Source: Thelephora terrestris (Eukaryota > Basidiomycota > Agaricomycetes > Thelephorales > Thelephoraceae). From it: a DNA stretch of 64,000 nucleotides. Numbering within the stretch: position 1 is the first letter of the stretch; each line of letters begins with the position of its first letter. Positions 11,766 through 23,535 of the stretch are shown here, in pieces. A model generated the notes under the pieces. The model was given only the letters and a program-made list of their open reading frames with translations, ran no database searches and was not told the origin of the DNA. Where the stretch lies: positions 1,054,001 through 1,118,000 of the forward strand of contig WIUZ02000002.1 of the NCBI GenBank assembly GCA_015956445.1, read 5' to 3'. Made by a program: the position numbers and the translations under genes.

Positions 11766-12281
11766 CTAAACCGGTTCCACCACATCTGATCTGAGAGACG
11801 AAATTCGGTCGGCACCTGGATTAATCGCGCCAAGGAGACCGAACGTACCGATTTCGGACCACCTCCCCATCCATGTCCACCACCCGAACAGTCGCCGTTT
11901 GGGTTGTCGAGAACGGTTGAGGCTTGGACACCCGTTCAAGGTCGGATTCCTCCCATCGGTGGGAAATACGGGAGTAAAAGTTCGATCCTGCCGGCGTCCT
12001 GGCGACGATTTGGCGGGGTCGTCAAGGATGGACGGCCAGTCCATCACTGTCCCGGCCCTCCGCGCAGGATAAGGGTTCGCTCTCGCAGTCAAGCGCCATG
12101 CGTGAACCCCAACTCCACATCTACTTCCGCAAGAAGCTGTACCGAAAGTCGTCAGAGATTTGGTGGAACGGGCGATTGAGAGAGGCGAGTGACTTACCGG
12201 GGTGTTGCGTGAGTCCTCGGTCCTGGGTCTGTGACTCGCAGGAAGGGAAAGGGAAGGTATAACCTTCATGATGGTAGTCAT
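11766..12281 (-). CDS. possible unrecognised gene start with TATA box
   Basis: A TATAAATA box (12372-12365) and a pyrimidine-rich leader precede ATG at 12281. Exon 1 could end at a perfect GTAAGT donor near 12196, followed by an acceptor near 12138 (reading LLAEVDVELGF). Further left, a coding-like stretch (SDLERVSKPQPF, TATVRVVDMDGEVV) ends at a GTACGT donor near 11846. The pieces are in different frames and I could not assemble one convincing product. An unspliced 171-codon frame also spans the region but has unusual composition. A promoter is likely; the product is unknown. Confidence 0.35.
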   Translation of the reverse strand: MTTIMKVIPSLSLPASHRPRTEDSRNTPVSHSPLSIARSTKSLTTFGTASCGSRCGVGVHAWRLTARANPYPARRAGTVMDWPSILDDPAKSSPGRRQDRTFTPVFPTDGRNPTLNGCPSLNRSRQPKRRLFGWWTWMGRWSEIGTFGLLGAINPGADRISSLRSDVVEPV

Positions 12282-12364
12282 AGAAGGCGAAGATGAGAGA
12301 AGAGATTCGCTGTTTAGAGTACGATTGGGTGGTTGGTGAGGATGAAGGCTGCCTCTCCAGGCCG

Positions 12365-12372
12365 TATTTATA
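12365..12372 (-). promoter_or_regulatory. TATA box
   Basis: TATAAATA on the minus strand, about 85 bp upstream of the ATG at 12281 and followed by a C/T-rich leader, as in highly expressed fungal genes. Confidence 0.5.
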
Positions 12373-13293
12373 GGAAAATCTGGGTGGGTCTGTCTGAGTC
12401 ATGAAGGAGGGGGGACGAGCATGGCTCTTAACCCCCTTGTTCGTCCGTGGCTGTCGTTTGTGTTCTCAAAGCCGCGACAAATCGTGGAGTAAAGTGAGAT
12501 CTGCAGTCGTTCCAATGGCCGAGCGTGACCGCAAAGCCACGGATGGACGGCGAAAAAAAGACGCCTGGAAGGGCCGAGCACGGCATTGACCACATCTATG
12601 GCCACGACCACCCACGGGTGACGCTACCACAGAACCATTTGTGATCCAGTGCACCAGAGATCGCGCACTGACAAATGGAAGGCCTGATCCGACTGCGAGC
12701 CTGGGCGGGAAACCGCGAGTACACGGTTTTGGGCCATCCACTGAGTGTCAAAGCAGTACCCGTGGCAGTTTCAGACACCCGATGCACGGGCTCAGGCAAG
12801 GACAAGACGTTATGGCCTCTCGTCGAACAACGGTTGTTTGGACCAGCTGGACCATTCGGCTTGGTATTGTTGGACAGTTATGACACGGTGGGAGGTTTCG
12901 GGTCCCCAGGGACATGGTAGGCAAGAAGTCTGGCTGAAAACCAGAAGACCGTGTCCGATTTGGGCGACCGAAGGCCCTGATGAATTCTAGCGAAGCATGG
13001 GATAGCCTCAGAGGCGAGTGCAAGGTCTTCAGATGAAATAACCTTCCGGTATGGAATGATTACGCTGCCAATCGATATTAAAGACTGTCCGGGATTGCGA
13101 AGAGACAAAGTGGTTCGCCAAAGACGGTGCGAGCGCGAGAGGAGGACTCTGCCGACTGTCTCCGCCAGCGCTGGGCGCTTCTACCAGAGTGACCGAGGTG
13201 TGACGTTACGCGACTTGCACGCGACGCGTCCTTCGACCCTAATTACACCTCCATCTTCATCTCTCCCACCGTCAAACTCACGGCCCACCAAAC
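12373..13293. other. intergenic region
   Basis: About 920 bp between the 12281 start (leftward) and RFC5 (rightward). Several overlapping short frames exist on both strands, none with recognisable content. The promoter of RFC5 must lie at the right end, where a C-rich, CATC-rich leader precedes ATG 13294. Confidence 0.4.
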
Positions 13294-14971
13294 ATGTCGC
13301 TCTGGGTAGACAAGGTCAGAGCCATCATTTATTCATCTCAGGCAACGAAAAACCTCACTGGTTTACAGTATCGCCCGAAAACACTCGACGAGTTGAGCTA
13401 TCACGAAGGTCTCACTACACGGATGCGTGCACTCGTGAGTAGCCGTACCTCCACGTCCTTGATCATCTCACCTGCGGATTTCGGGGTTCTATGGCACTGA
13501 CCTGGTGCATGGACAGGCAAACTCAGGTGATTTCCCCCACCTGCTCGTGTATGGACCATCGGGAGCGGGCAAGAAGACCAGAATAAGCTGCATCCTCCGA
13601 GAGCTGTTTGGAAAGGGTGTCGAGCGAGTAGGTCGCATGTCTCCGCTTTTCCACACAAAAGCTAATATCCAATGCATTCGCTTTCCGCGTTTAGTTAAAG
13701 ATCGACCAACGAGTATTCCTGACCCCCTCAAAACGCAAGCTGGACGTGAACATCGTTCAGAGCAACTACCACATCGAACTGACCCCGAGCGACGTCGGAA
13801 ATTACGATAGGGTCGTGATTCAGGATCTGCTGAAGGAGATTGCGCAGACGCAGCAGGTGGATCTGAATGCCAAGCAACGGTTCAAGGGTGCGTCCGTTCA
13901 GCTTCGCCACCGTGAGTGTCCCTCACTGACGGTGTAACCTTTTCTATCCAGTCGTCGTGATCAACGAAGCAGACTTACTCTCCCGAGATGCTCAAGCCGC
14001 GCTCCGTCGGACTATGGAAAAATTCATGTCGAATATGCGCATAATTCTCTGTGCGAACAGCACTTCGCGGTTGATCGCGCCTATCAAGAGCCGATGCTTG
14101 CTCATGCGGGTTGCGGCTCCTAGCCCTGAAGAAGTCGGTAGACCCGAACCCAAAGTTCCCTGGACGTCGCTGATAGACGTCACCAATTCTTAGATAAAAA
14201 CCGTTTTACAGCAGGTGGCCAAGAACGTCGGGTTCGATTTGCCGCCTGAAGCGTCCGAGAAAATTGCGGAGGACTCCAACGGGAATTTGAGGAAAGCGAC
14301 CTTGGTGTTGGAGGCACTGAAGATGCAGTCGTGAGTCTCACTCTCACTTGCAACCCACCCTATTTCTTCTCCGTCGCCTTTCCTATTTGTAATGCGATGT
14401 TTGAGTATTGATATGGGAACTTTTGCTGTGTATTAGGAAAGATCTTAACTCCCCATCGTTGACGATACCCAAACCCGATTGGGAGAGCTATTGTCACAAA
14501 GTAGCGGACTTGATCATGTCTGAACAAACACCGGCGAAGGTTATGGAGGTTCGGGGAAAGTTTTACGAGCTTCTGAGCCACTGCATACCCCCTACGGTCA
14601 TTCTCAAGGTTTGTCACTCACCTCGTCCTGATGGCTTCATGCTCAACCATCTCATTTCTTCTTCTGTAGACCGTCGCCGAAAGGCTCGTTGACCAAATGG
14701 ATGAGTCACTGAAAGCGGATGTGATGTACTGGGCAGCGTTCTACGAGCGCAGAATGAGAATGGGAAACAAGAAGATCTTCCACCTGGAGGCGTGGGTGAT
14801 AAAAGTTATGTGCCTATACAAGGTAATGTGGTTTCATTGTTGGACCCATGGGGCCTAGTGTCTGAGGGGTGGCCATCTAATCCTGTCGGCGCTTGACTGA
14901 TAATCGGCTTTGATCCCTTGTAGCATTATTTCTTTGACGTTGACATGGAGGATCTAAATGCTTTCGATTGA
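13294..14971 (+). CDS. RFC5: replication factor C small subunit (360 aa)
   Basis: Nine exons: 13294-13314, 13369-13434, 13517-13627, 13695-13887, 13952-14133, 14194-14330, 14437-14608, 14670-14822, 14924-14971; all junctions keep frame. It is the fungal RFC5 (human RFC3) type: MSLWVDK, YRPKTLDELSYHEGL, Walker A GPSGAGKKT at residues 42-50, Walker B-like VVVINEADLL with a degenerate acid pattern typical of this subunit, the RFC box RDAQAALRRTMEK, and KSRC. It helps load the PCNA sliding clamp onto primer-template DNA with RFC1-4 and takes part in checkpoint clamp loaders. Length fits the family. Exon 1 is only seven codons. An essential housekeeping gene, with no sign of damage. Confidence 0.95.
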
Positions 14972-16370
14972 TCACCCGTTCTGATGGGGGCTAGTCAAAC
15001 CGGTGCTTTCCGTGTAAGGCTGAGCGTACGTCGGATCTTGAGCTACTAGGACATGACGAGGGGTCTGGCCAGGGCTGTTCGCACAGTAACTTTTGACACG
15101 ACAGATAGGCTCCGGATCATTGCCGATTATCTCCGTTTGGGCTGTGGACGGAACACAGTAACAGCTTCTAGACGATGGAAGGCAATAGAAACACCTCGTG
15201 CGCAGTGGTCTGACTGAGTATAGTAGTTTTGCGGAGGTCGGGCCTCGGTTGTGATGATCGCGGCCGAGACAGACCCTGAGGGTATCAGGAAATCAGAACG
15301 ACTAGATCACTGTCGAAGCTGGGGAGTTGACGAATTCTGAGCCTGAAACATGGGGAGTCTTGCGGGCGGTGAGGCCGCCCGGGACCCAATGGTTTCGACC
15401 GGCTTCCCACAGTCGTAATTTTGTGGATTGGTCGGAAATCCACGGTTATGGGCTCAACGGTGATTGAGACTTTGTTGAATCGGCCAGCCAGGAAAAAGTC
15501 GCACGCTCGTCCCATACGACTCTCTGGCTATCTAAACTTGGCGGTCTGGGTAACTCGGAAGAACAGATCAGCGCGTTTTTGTCTAGTAACTGTCTCTTCA
15601 GATCTGTCAGATCTTTTCGAACCGCAAAGGGACCTGCTCCACCACTCAGCAGCACGATTGACTGGCACTTAGTCTTCGCGCAGCCGAGTTCCGATGCACG
15701 GTGTATTCGGTGAAATGTGTGTCGAGGAAGTGGTTATTAGATGATGGAAGCAGATGGCTCGGTCGCGCACAAGCTCTAAAAGTGGGGGGTTCTACTTCTC
15801 CTTTCCGAGTCCCTCCTGGGGCACTAGCCTATATGCTAAGCGTGAGGTGGTGTACAGGCCGCGTGATCAATGGAGTTACCTCGTCGCAGCATTGCTTCTT
15901 GGTTCGCATTGTTGTGAGCTTGGTCTACTTGACACGCGAAAAAATATCCTGCTCGGGTCAGGCATGTAGGTTGTTGCAAGATGGATTGGTGGAGAAAAGT
16001 CATATGGATGGGCACCTGAGTACCTCTACCGCTTCGCGATGTTCTCGCGTACGGGACAGGGGCATATAAAACATCGAGGGACCCTGCACTCCCCCGACAA
16101 AGGTCCAACGGTACCGCGATCACACGAGCCACTATGCGTACGGTTGAACCGTGACGTCCTCTGAAGCATGAGCCTTGCCTTTTTGCAGTGTGGCCTTGGA
16201 GCGTGGGTGCAAGGGACCTCAAATAAGAGCGTAAGGTCCAACGTTCATCTTGTCAGAAACATCAGACCTGGCGGCGAGATGAGCTTGGTGTTCCACCCTG
16301 CCAGGCACTTTCGGATGGTTGAGACCCTTTCAGCAGAGAATATGGTGTGTGCGATTCACACAGCCAAAAG
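14972..16370. other. gene-poor stretch
   Basis: About 1.4 kb downstream of RFC5. No frame with recognisable similarity or a convincing chain of exons; no repeats noticed. Confidence 0.4.
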
Positions 16371-17370
16371 ATGTCACAAAAATCATCAAGTCGTGCCTTT
16401 GCGGAACTACCTTCCCTTCCGTTCCACTCTCCTCAGTCTCGCACCCGTCTTGAAGACCGTCTTCCGTCGCGTTCCGTGACGCTGGCCCGGTCCCGCCATC
16501 CAAGATCGACTCAATCCGCTCACTCGGTTTCTGTGCCCATTACCTCCCTTGCAAACCCAAATATTTCCAAAACCCCCGTCACGACCTCTATCACTTCTCA
16601 CCCTCCTTTGTTATTGCAGGTGATTACTGGCGTAGGGAATGACACACGTGCGTGAGGATCAACATTCTCAGTGTCTGCGCTCTCCAAATTGGTACGACTT
16701 ATGTGAAAACTTGCGGCTAGCTTCTTGCTGTCCGTCCTGACTTCGGTGTTGGTACCCAAGGCGAAGAAGGAGTTCTTATCAAGGGGTACATTTGGCTCCG
16801 TTTTATTCTCAAGTACTGACGGTCTTTGCCCTCGTAGGATGCTAACGAGTTCGCGTCCCGACTCACGGCTGAAGAGCGCCTCAACGGAAATTGACCATCT
16901 AGGCTTTCTTCAGCTCTCTCTCACAGACCATGGAGGATCTGCGCTTCACCTTCCTCATCTCAGGCAAGGGACCTAGCAAGGCTGATTCCGCTCGTGGTGC
17001 AATTTACGCCAAGGTTTAATTGGGGCCGCAGCCGTCGGATATCTCCCTCAGTTCATCTAGTACCAGCGTCGAAATGCCACCGTCATCGCTTGCCTCTGCT
17101 CTGTAGCTCTGATCCCCGCCCATTTGCGGGCTGCCTCCTGAGATCACGTCCCTCTCACTCACGCGTCACATATACCGAATGAGATGACGGGACATCGCTA
17201 TGTGGTTTAAGTCGTGAAACCTGAGATGTCGATGATGAAATTAATTGTATAGGTGTGAAAGTGGTCCCTCCCCGAGGGTAGTGAGCCGCCATCGAAAGAA
17301 AATCGATATTTGTGACCCGTGACCTGCAAGGCCTGTCGCTGTCTGTCAACCTCAGTAACCCCACCCCCAG
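16371..17370 (+). other. coding-like fragments, unassigned
   Basis: A Ser/Pro-rich frame beginning MSQKSSSRAFAELPS at 16371 and two short coding-like stretches (VRPDFGVGTQGEEG near 16732-16780 and DANEFASRLTAEERL near 16839-16890) sit next to possible splice sites. I could not link them in one frame or recognise a family. They may be exons of one gene or remains of one. Confidence 0.25.
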
Positions 17371-17661
17371 ATGCCGAGACAAGCGGTCCACCAGGAACAG
17401 ATGCACGACCCCGTGATGCGCCAAGACTTAGACTACGCCCACGATTACTCTTATGGCCGTGATCCAAATTCTTCTACATCATACTCCCGGCAACAGGTCT
17501 CCGCTGTGGTGAACAACCCTCAAGTTTACAATGACGATTATCGCGGCGCTCCGAATCAACGCGGACCTCAGACGACTCAAATGCATTACCCACCTACCCC
17601 GACAAAATATGTGCCACAGTCGCCGATTGATGGTTTCATGCAATGGCCACATGAGATCTAA
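17371..17661 (+). CDS. possible 3' exon, Tyr/Gln/Pro-rich tail (96 aa)
   Basis: An open frame of 96 codons starting right after a C-rich acceptor-like CCCCCAG. It is rich in Gln, Tyr, Asp and Pro (YAHDYSYGRDP, MHYPPTPTKYVP) and looks like a disordered tail rather than background. It could be the last exon of a gene whose upstream exons were not found, or a small gene starting at the Met at 17371. It is convergent with the kinase gene to the right. Confidence 0.35.
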   Translation: MPRQAVHQEQMHDPVMRQDLDYAHDYSYGRDPNSSTSYSRQQVSAVVNNPQVYNDDYRGAPNQRGPQTTQMHYPPTPTKYVPQSPIDGFMQWPHEI

Positions 17662-17833
17662 AATGGTGCGGTTGAGTATTCCTCTGGGTGTCACACAGAG
17701 CCCCAGGTTCTCTATATACAAAACTAAGCAATCTACAAAGATCTCCTACACCAAAGCAAGAAAAGAAAAGAAAAAGTAGCAGAATCGACCAAAACCTCCC
17801 ACGCCCAACTCGCAAGGGTAATTGCAAGGGTAG

Positions 17834-19332
17834 TTAAGAAGCGCTAGACAAAACCGAATCGGTTGTACTAATGGCGTCTTCCACCATGACGGGGTACACT
17901 GCAGGAGCACGCCAAGAAGGAGAGGCGATGGAGAAATGGTCAAGTAGCTCTCGGGAGGTCGGCCTAGCCGCGATATCCTCGCTCCAACACAACTGTACCA
18001 ACCCCCAGATGGTGTCGGAGAAGCCTAGAGATTCAGCTTCGCGGGGTTTCTCTGGACGTTTGCCCCTCAACACAGGTCCAATGAATGTGGGATCATGCAT
18101 ATCGTGGAATGGTCTGAGGCCAGTCAGAACCTGGGACGTGTGAACGAGGGCGCATTATGAAGAGTGTGACCAGCTCACTTCGTAAATTAGCATTCCGAGT
18201 GCATAACAGTCAGACTCGCGGGTGGAACGGCCGTTAGATTTGAAACCCTTTGGGTCCAACAATTCCGGGCTCATCCACTGACGCGTCCCTCCAGGGGAGG
18301 CAATAGTTTCGGAAAAGAAGGCACTCAAATCAGTCACGGTTGCCAGACCAAAATCCGCAATGCAAGCAATGCCCGTGTTGTCGACAAGGATGTTTGCCTG
18401 TGTCAGTCGTCAATGAGGGCGAGTGTACCTCGGAGAGATTGTACGCACTCCTTTGAGATCCGCATGAACAATGCTGTGGTCGTGGAGATAGGTAACCCCA
18501 GACATGACCTCAGAAAGCTAGATATATTCTCGGTGGGAAAGATGCGGTGGGGGAGCTGCAAGCTGGCTCACCAGTTCCAAACGGTTTGCCGCAAGATTCG
18601 ACCTTGCATACCGCATGATATTTCCATTAGGCATCCATTCGGTGAGTATGCGGAAGCGGTGTGTGTCTGTAGAGATGGACACTCCCAGCAAGGGCAGAAT
18701 GTTCCGATGTGTCAAATGTTTCCAAGCGATGATTTCTCGACACAACCGCTAGGTGAAACCTGAGTAAGGGTGATTTGCGAGGTTAATAGACCACACCTTG
18801 AAAGTCTTGCGTGGGTCCTTATCGTCCACCTTGAGACGTTTAATAGCCACAGTCCTTCCCTGGTATTCTCCATCGCTCAATTCCGTGAGCCCCCTATCGT
18901 AGTGGATGTTCCCAACGTGTATGTACTCCTCTCGAGCGATATATGATGAGGGTATGATCCCGCGCGCTTTGGATATCTTGCGAATAAGTCGTATGCACCG
19001 CCGCCAGTGTTTTTCATCGAGGTTGGACCGCAAAAGGGCCTGTGTTTGGACACTGTCAAATGTTGCTAGATGGCGTGGTGCGGCGAACGTAGCCAACTCA
19101 CTTGGTCGAGAAAATTGATAAATTCTTGAGCTTCGCTCCCCTGGAAATTTAGGACGCGAGCGATATCGGAGGGAGAATTTAACAGGGATTGAACTCCTGA
19201 AAGATACGCACTCGGAGTGATCTCCGTCGAACTGGTCTTCGTCCAGAAATGAGTGTCCGACAAAACCGTCAGGCAAGAGTCTACCCGCCGTGGGCTCAGA
19301 AGTGTACTGGTACGAGCTGCTTCGAAAGGCAT
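17834..19332 (-). CDS. TKL-type protein kinase (411 aa)
   Basis: Six exons: 19332-19102, 19039-18797, 18748-18572, 18517-18449, 18397-18179, 18130-17834; every junction is phase 0. The kinase domain starts near residue 120 and is complete: VAIKRL (Lys about 144), a Glu in the CREIIAW helix, HADLKGAN (catalytic Asp about 237), ADFGLA (Asp about 255), GGTRQWMSPELL and SDCYALGMLIYEV. The glycine loop (YDRGLTELSDG) is weak. This is the expanded agaricomycete group of tyrosine-kinase-like Ser/Thr kinases (HGDLKG...N type). Residues 1-110 are helical and unlike known domains. It is related to the two kinases at 52300 and 55065. Substrates unknown. Confidence 0.88.
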
Positions 19333-19498
19333 GTTCGCTGCACAGGGGGCGCCGTGCTATCGTGCCAAGGGGTTGTGGGAGAAATTCACCGGGCGAACGA
19401 GGTTTATATACCTATGAAAGACCGCACCACCCCGGCGAACTATCAATGGACTTGTGTCTTTTCGAACTGATGCGGCTCCCATGTAATGGTGATATAAG

Positions 19499-20215
19499 CT
19501 ACCCATATAAACACTCGAACATGATCACGCCTAGGGACCACCAATCACATGAAAACGTGTAACCGTGGCCGCGAATAACCTCTGGTGACACTATATATAA
19601 AAAGCGGCTGATCGCATGGGCGGTAGATACTTGCAAGGTAGATGACTCACTGTATGGGTTGGTGCCACAGCTGGAGGTCATTTCCGATTTTAAAGTCAGA
19701 CGCGAGATGATTGAAGAGTGGAACATTAAGAACGTACATTGCCTTGAATACGCCAACTACCGGAAACAAAACAAGTCAGTCGTCAGCGACCTTTCCTCAT
19801 CCGGAGTAGGGCAAAAGGACCGAAACCAACCTTCCTGCCGTGTTTCTCTCGCCGCGTGAAGATCCCACCTTCACCGTCTCCACCACCCATGAGCGACTCA
19901 ATGTCCTTACGGTTCATTCTCCTCGTGCGCATGCCATCCTGGAATCCGTTCATGTCCTCGATATCTACGCCGTGTTTATGTAAAAGATGGAGACGCTGCT
20001 GCTCGTAATCTATGGCAAGATGTCAGTCTACCGAAGCATCACGGATAACTGGGCCGTGACAACCCACATGCGGTATCATGCGCCCAGTGAAGATCCGTTC
20101 TGTGGGAAAGACAAAGAGTCAGCGTCTCTTACCATAGATCTAGCAGGAAACGTACGCCAAACCGAAGTCACTCAGTTCCTCTAATTCAAGCAGTATATCG
20201 GGGCGGGGGGCGGCT
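19499..20215 (-). pseudogene. fragment of an NDR/Cot1-type AGC kinase
   Basis: Reading leftward: LSDFGLA (about 20175-20155), TDLHWAHDT (about 20088), the activation-segment insert typical of NDR kinases (HGVDIEDMNG, MRTRRMNRKDIESLMGGG, about 20000-19870), then CGTNPY joined by a GTGAGT...TAG intron to MSPEVIRGHGYTFSCDWW and SLGVIMFECLYG (about 19670-19495). The N-lobe before DFG and everything after FECLYG (expected YPPF and beyond) are absent, and the region between has frame changes. NDR kinases (Cot1/Orb6) control polarity and septation; this is a relic, so an intact copy probably lies elsewhere in the genome. Confidence 0.7.
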
Positions 20216-21111
20216 GTCACACAAAGACGTTCAACCGTTGGTACGCGTCTTTTCTGGTGAACCGATTGCCCCTCTGACTCCTGGAGCGCTAACACCTTCG
20301 TGTCTTTGTCGTGCAGCTGAACCCGGAGTCGTCGTGGGTACCAAGTGGAAGTACTCTACATCATGAGTGATCCCCCGATCCCCGAATTACGACAGGCGTT
20401 TGCCGTGGATGCCGACTTTCCCCATCTTTGGCAATGGTCTCAGCAGAGCTGATTCTGACATAAAAAAAGGACGGTTTGGCCGCCGGTTCATTCTCCTTGT
20501 ACATGGTTCAAGGTGCTTGGGGGTGCCGTTCCCGTTCACTTAACGAGCTTTCTCCACTCCAGTCCCGTGCCACTTATCAGATTGAAGACGCAATCTCGCC
20601 CCCCGCTGCTGGGGTTGTGACCAGACCTTCAGAGAATCAAGATGTTACCCACAAAGGGAGAAAATTCATGGTTTTCGGATCAGGTATGTGCATCGCGACC
20701 GCCACGTGCGTTCTTATCATTTGAGGGTTGGGATATCTACGATATCTGCTTATGGACCATCGCGCGAAGTATCCCACTTGCTGTTGTCCCTCAGCGGAGT
20801 GCTTGGCATTGCGATAGGCCAACGGCCAGTTTTTGGGTCAGCGCGTCGCATTGGTGTCAAGAGAGTGATCTTCGTTCTTCGGTGTCCATTTTCGCCCGTC
20901 ACGGCCATTACTCAATATGGCCGTTCTAAATCTCATGAGCTACTCTCAAGGGGGTAACACGACATGTGAGGCGCATCCGTTTGTTGTGATCCAGACTCCA
21001 TTTCACTTGCGAAATTTTGCGCGGGGAAAAGGTGATGACGTTCAAAATGGGGCAACTAATACAATATTTACAGTCTGCCGCGCATATATATATGGATACA
21101 TGGATATACAT
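20216..21111. other. gene-poor stretch
   Basis: About 900 bp between the kinase relic and the next fragment. No recognisable coding sequence or repeat. Confidence 0.4.
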
Positions 21112-21838
21112 TTAGTCGAGGGTCGATGGGGGGAACATCCTGAGGAGCCCAGGTTGGAGGAGGAGCTGCCGGAGGAACCTCAGGTGCAGCATCCAAGAGG
21201 ATTGAGAAACCCTCTCCAAAGCCACGAGTTGCAAGTGGTCGGCATCGACCACGCCTTGTCTGAAACAGTACTTCTCCCACATGGGCTCTGGAACTGCACC
21301 TTCCACTTTCTGTTGTGGGGGTAGAACGGAAAACAAAACGATAGTCCTGGGATATCGAGCCGGACCTAGAGAGCCAGACTTACCTTGGAGAACCATTGGA
21401 CGCGTTTTGCGAGTTCGGTCGCGAGCTTGGACCTGTTGATGTTCCTGGCCGGGTGGCGGTAGTTTAAAGTGCGAATCTAGTCGCGTTCAGTAATACCTAT
21501 CAGCTTTTTCCAATAATAGACAGTCAGGGGGCCAACTTATACCAATCTGGCGCGTCCATTTCTCATAAGCCTTCCACTAGACCCCCAAAACCGTAAGCGA
21601 CCAGACCGCCAACTTTGCACGTGGTCCACTAACCTCAAATCTGATGGACACAGCTGACCTAAACCCAACGAACATAAGATCGTCACGACCGTCCAGACCT
21701 GCGTATCTCTTTTCCAAGGTGCTTTTCACCGAGAAGCCGCACTTCCCATTCACGCCGGACGTGATAAGTGCGCCTCTTTCGGCGTCAGAGATGGGGTCGT
21801 TTTTGGGGCCAGCGTAGCTCCGCTGCGGGACGCAACTC
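21112..21838 (-). pseudogene. orphan copy of the GLDGRDD domain found fused to a kinase at 54090-54851
   Basis: Pieces reading leftward: GFSVKSTLEK, YAGLDGRDDLMFVG, SAVSIRFE (about 21745-21655), a short WKAYEKWTRQ piece, IRTLNYRHPARN and RSKLATELAKRV (21476-21384), then a final exon 21309-21112. They match in order the C-terminal region of the kinase at 52300-54851 (VGLDGRDDPALG, FPGYPINRVHQ, ITKSKLVYEIAKRV). The junction after WTRQ lacks a GT donor. No kinase part is attached and no start is evident. The domain is common in agaricomycetes but I know no function for it. Either a stand-alone gene with an atypical splice or a remnant. Confidence 0.55.
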
Positions 21839-22710
21839 CCATACTGGCACCCACAGACACAAATATCTGGGTCCTACAACGCGACACCGAATGGTTTGAA
21901 TGAGGTCAAAGTTATGCCAAGAGTTGAAGGAAGTGGAGTCATGGGTCTTCACTGACGTATTTTGCAGATAGCTGTGGCAAGGACACGTTGATGTTGGTGC
22001 CAGATAACGTCGAAGTGGAATCTCCCCTCATTCCTCTTCTGAGGTGGGGGAAAGTGAAAAGAGGAGGAAGGCTTTGTTAACCCCACCCTCGACTTGGCTA
22101 GTATTCATTGTTTCGAGAAAGGCGGCGCGCCAACGAGGCAAGGATATGGGTGTGCCTGGCCGATTGGATGCCACTATTTCATACCCATGGCATTGTTGGC
22201 AGTTCGTATGCAGAAAATCGATTGGAGGTCTAGATGGGATCAGCGGATCCGAGGTTTATCAGACAAATATCTCCAAGATGGATGGCTCGAAGATCACAGG
22301 GCTCCTAGGACTGGCTGAGGGTTTGACGGTCCTAAGAGTTCCTCCAGGAACCGCTGAAACAACCGCTGGACCTCAATACGGGGCTTGGAACTCACAGGTG
22401 TGTCGAAAGTGCGAAAGTATCTGCCAACGGTGTGAAGTGTCATCGATAATTGGGGTACAAAACTGGGCTCAGACCCGGTCCGTTTGGTAAATAAGGAGCC
22501 TCAATAGGCGGCGTGACACTTGTACGAGTTCACCAATGGAGTTGAGAGATGGAATAATCAAGGCAGCTCCCATGTTCAGGCGACGGAAGAATGCAATTGA
22601 AGATGATTCAAATGATGGTAGGAGGAAACCAACAAATCTCCTTCGATCGCCGCGCCCTTATGCAGAGCGCCCTGGTGGGCGTCAACTAAGTTCTAGAAGG
22701 TGAGGCTTAC
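21839..22710. other. gene-poor stretch
   Basis: About 870 bp with only chance-like frames. The segmental duplication described below begins at its right end (near 22690). Confidence 0.4.
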
Positions 22711-23535
22711 TGCGCCACGTGAGTGGTGTTACACTCGTGGGCCCACTCGATCCACCTGCATAGGCACAAAAAAGAATCGTCAGTGCACACAGAAGCGAAC
22801 GCCCAATACGTCAAGACGAACGAATAGGACTGACCGCCCTGACACGTCATGCATGCCATAATAAGACTGGATCAATTTGGTCCCAAAAGTGCGCCCAAGA
22901 TTCGGTCAACCGATTGCATTTTAGCCACCAGTAGCAACGGGTGGCGCACCTGTAAGTGACTGTATCGCGTTCACACTTAAGATCGTCCGAGCGCACCTCC
23001 TGTGGGGAGGTATAGTGCGATCCATTCAGTGGCTGTGAACCATTTGTGTCTGAAGAAACGAAAAATATGCAAAGTCAGAGGGGGGAAGAATACAGTACCA
23101 ACTCGTGTGTGTCACAATACTACGTACCGGATCCTTTGCGACACGCAGCCTGCAGTATAGAAGCAATATGGCATGGATCTTGCTCGAGCGAATTCTGATT
23201 CTACAAAACACGTGCATGCCGTTCGTGGCACATGAGTGTCCATGAAAGTGAAAAATCACCCCGCATGGCTAGTTTGAAAGTGAGCCACTGAGGAGAACAT
23301 ACCCAATTCCAACCCGTATTACACGAGGCCGCAACGGGTGACGACCGGGCACACGCTCCGGGTGACAGGGGATAGACCGCAGATAGCGCAAAAAACAGTG
23401 CCGCCGCCCAGAGTCGTTTCGATTCCATGACTGAGGGTCGTTGGAGAAAGGGTGGGAGGATGAGGTGGGCATTGAAGCGCTCAAGTACACTTTATATCTA
23501 TGAGCTCGAGCGGAAATGCAGTGCGATTTCAGGGA
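22690..23535 (-). repeat. segmental duplication, copy 1
   Basis: About 850 bp closely resembling 25865-26725 (roughly 85 percent by eye), covering five exons of a membrane-protein gene plus its 5' flank. Similarity stops abruptly near 22700 on the left, in the intron after exon 5, and fades near 23535. Confidence 0.8.
22711..23428 (-). pseudogene. 3'-truncated copy of the Cys-rich membrane-protein gene
   Basis: Exons 23428-23303, 23200-23128, 23049-22950, 22866-22822 and 22755-22711 match exons 1-5 of the gene at 25082-26614 in length and phase. The signal peptide (LWAAALFFALSAVYPLSPG) and Cys motifs (CNTGWNW, DPCHIASILQAACR, CMTCQGGQSYS) are kept. A Cys of the CEC motif is replaced (CER). 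After exon 5 the sequence no longer resembles the full gene, so the membrane segment and tail are missing. It could still make a short secreted product, but is best read as a cut duplicate. Confidence 0.7.

Noticed and set aside
14972-16370. Search for tRNA-like cloverleafs and other RNA genes here and in the other gene-poor stretches
   Set aside because: No convincing A/B-box pair with matching acceptor stem was seen by eye; absence is not proven.
17834-21838. Idea that the 21.1-kb domain is the C-terminus of the 17.8-kb kinase
   Set aside because: Both are on the minus strand, but the domain lies upstream of the kinase start, not after its end, so it cannot be its C-terminus.
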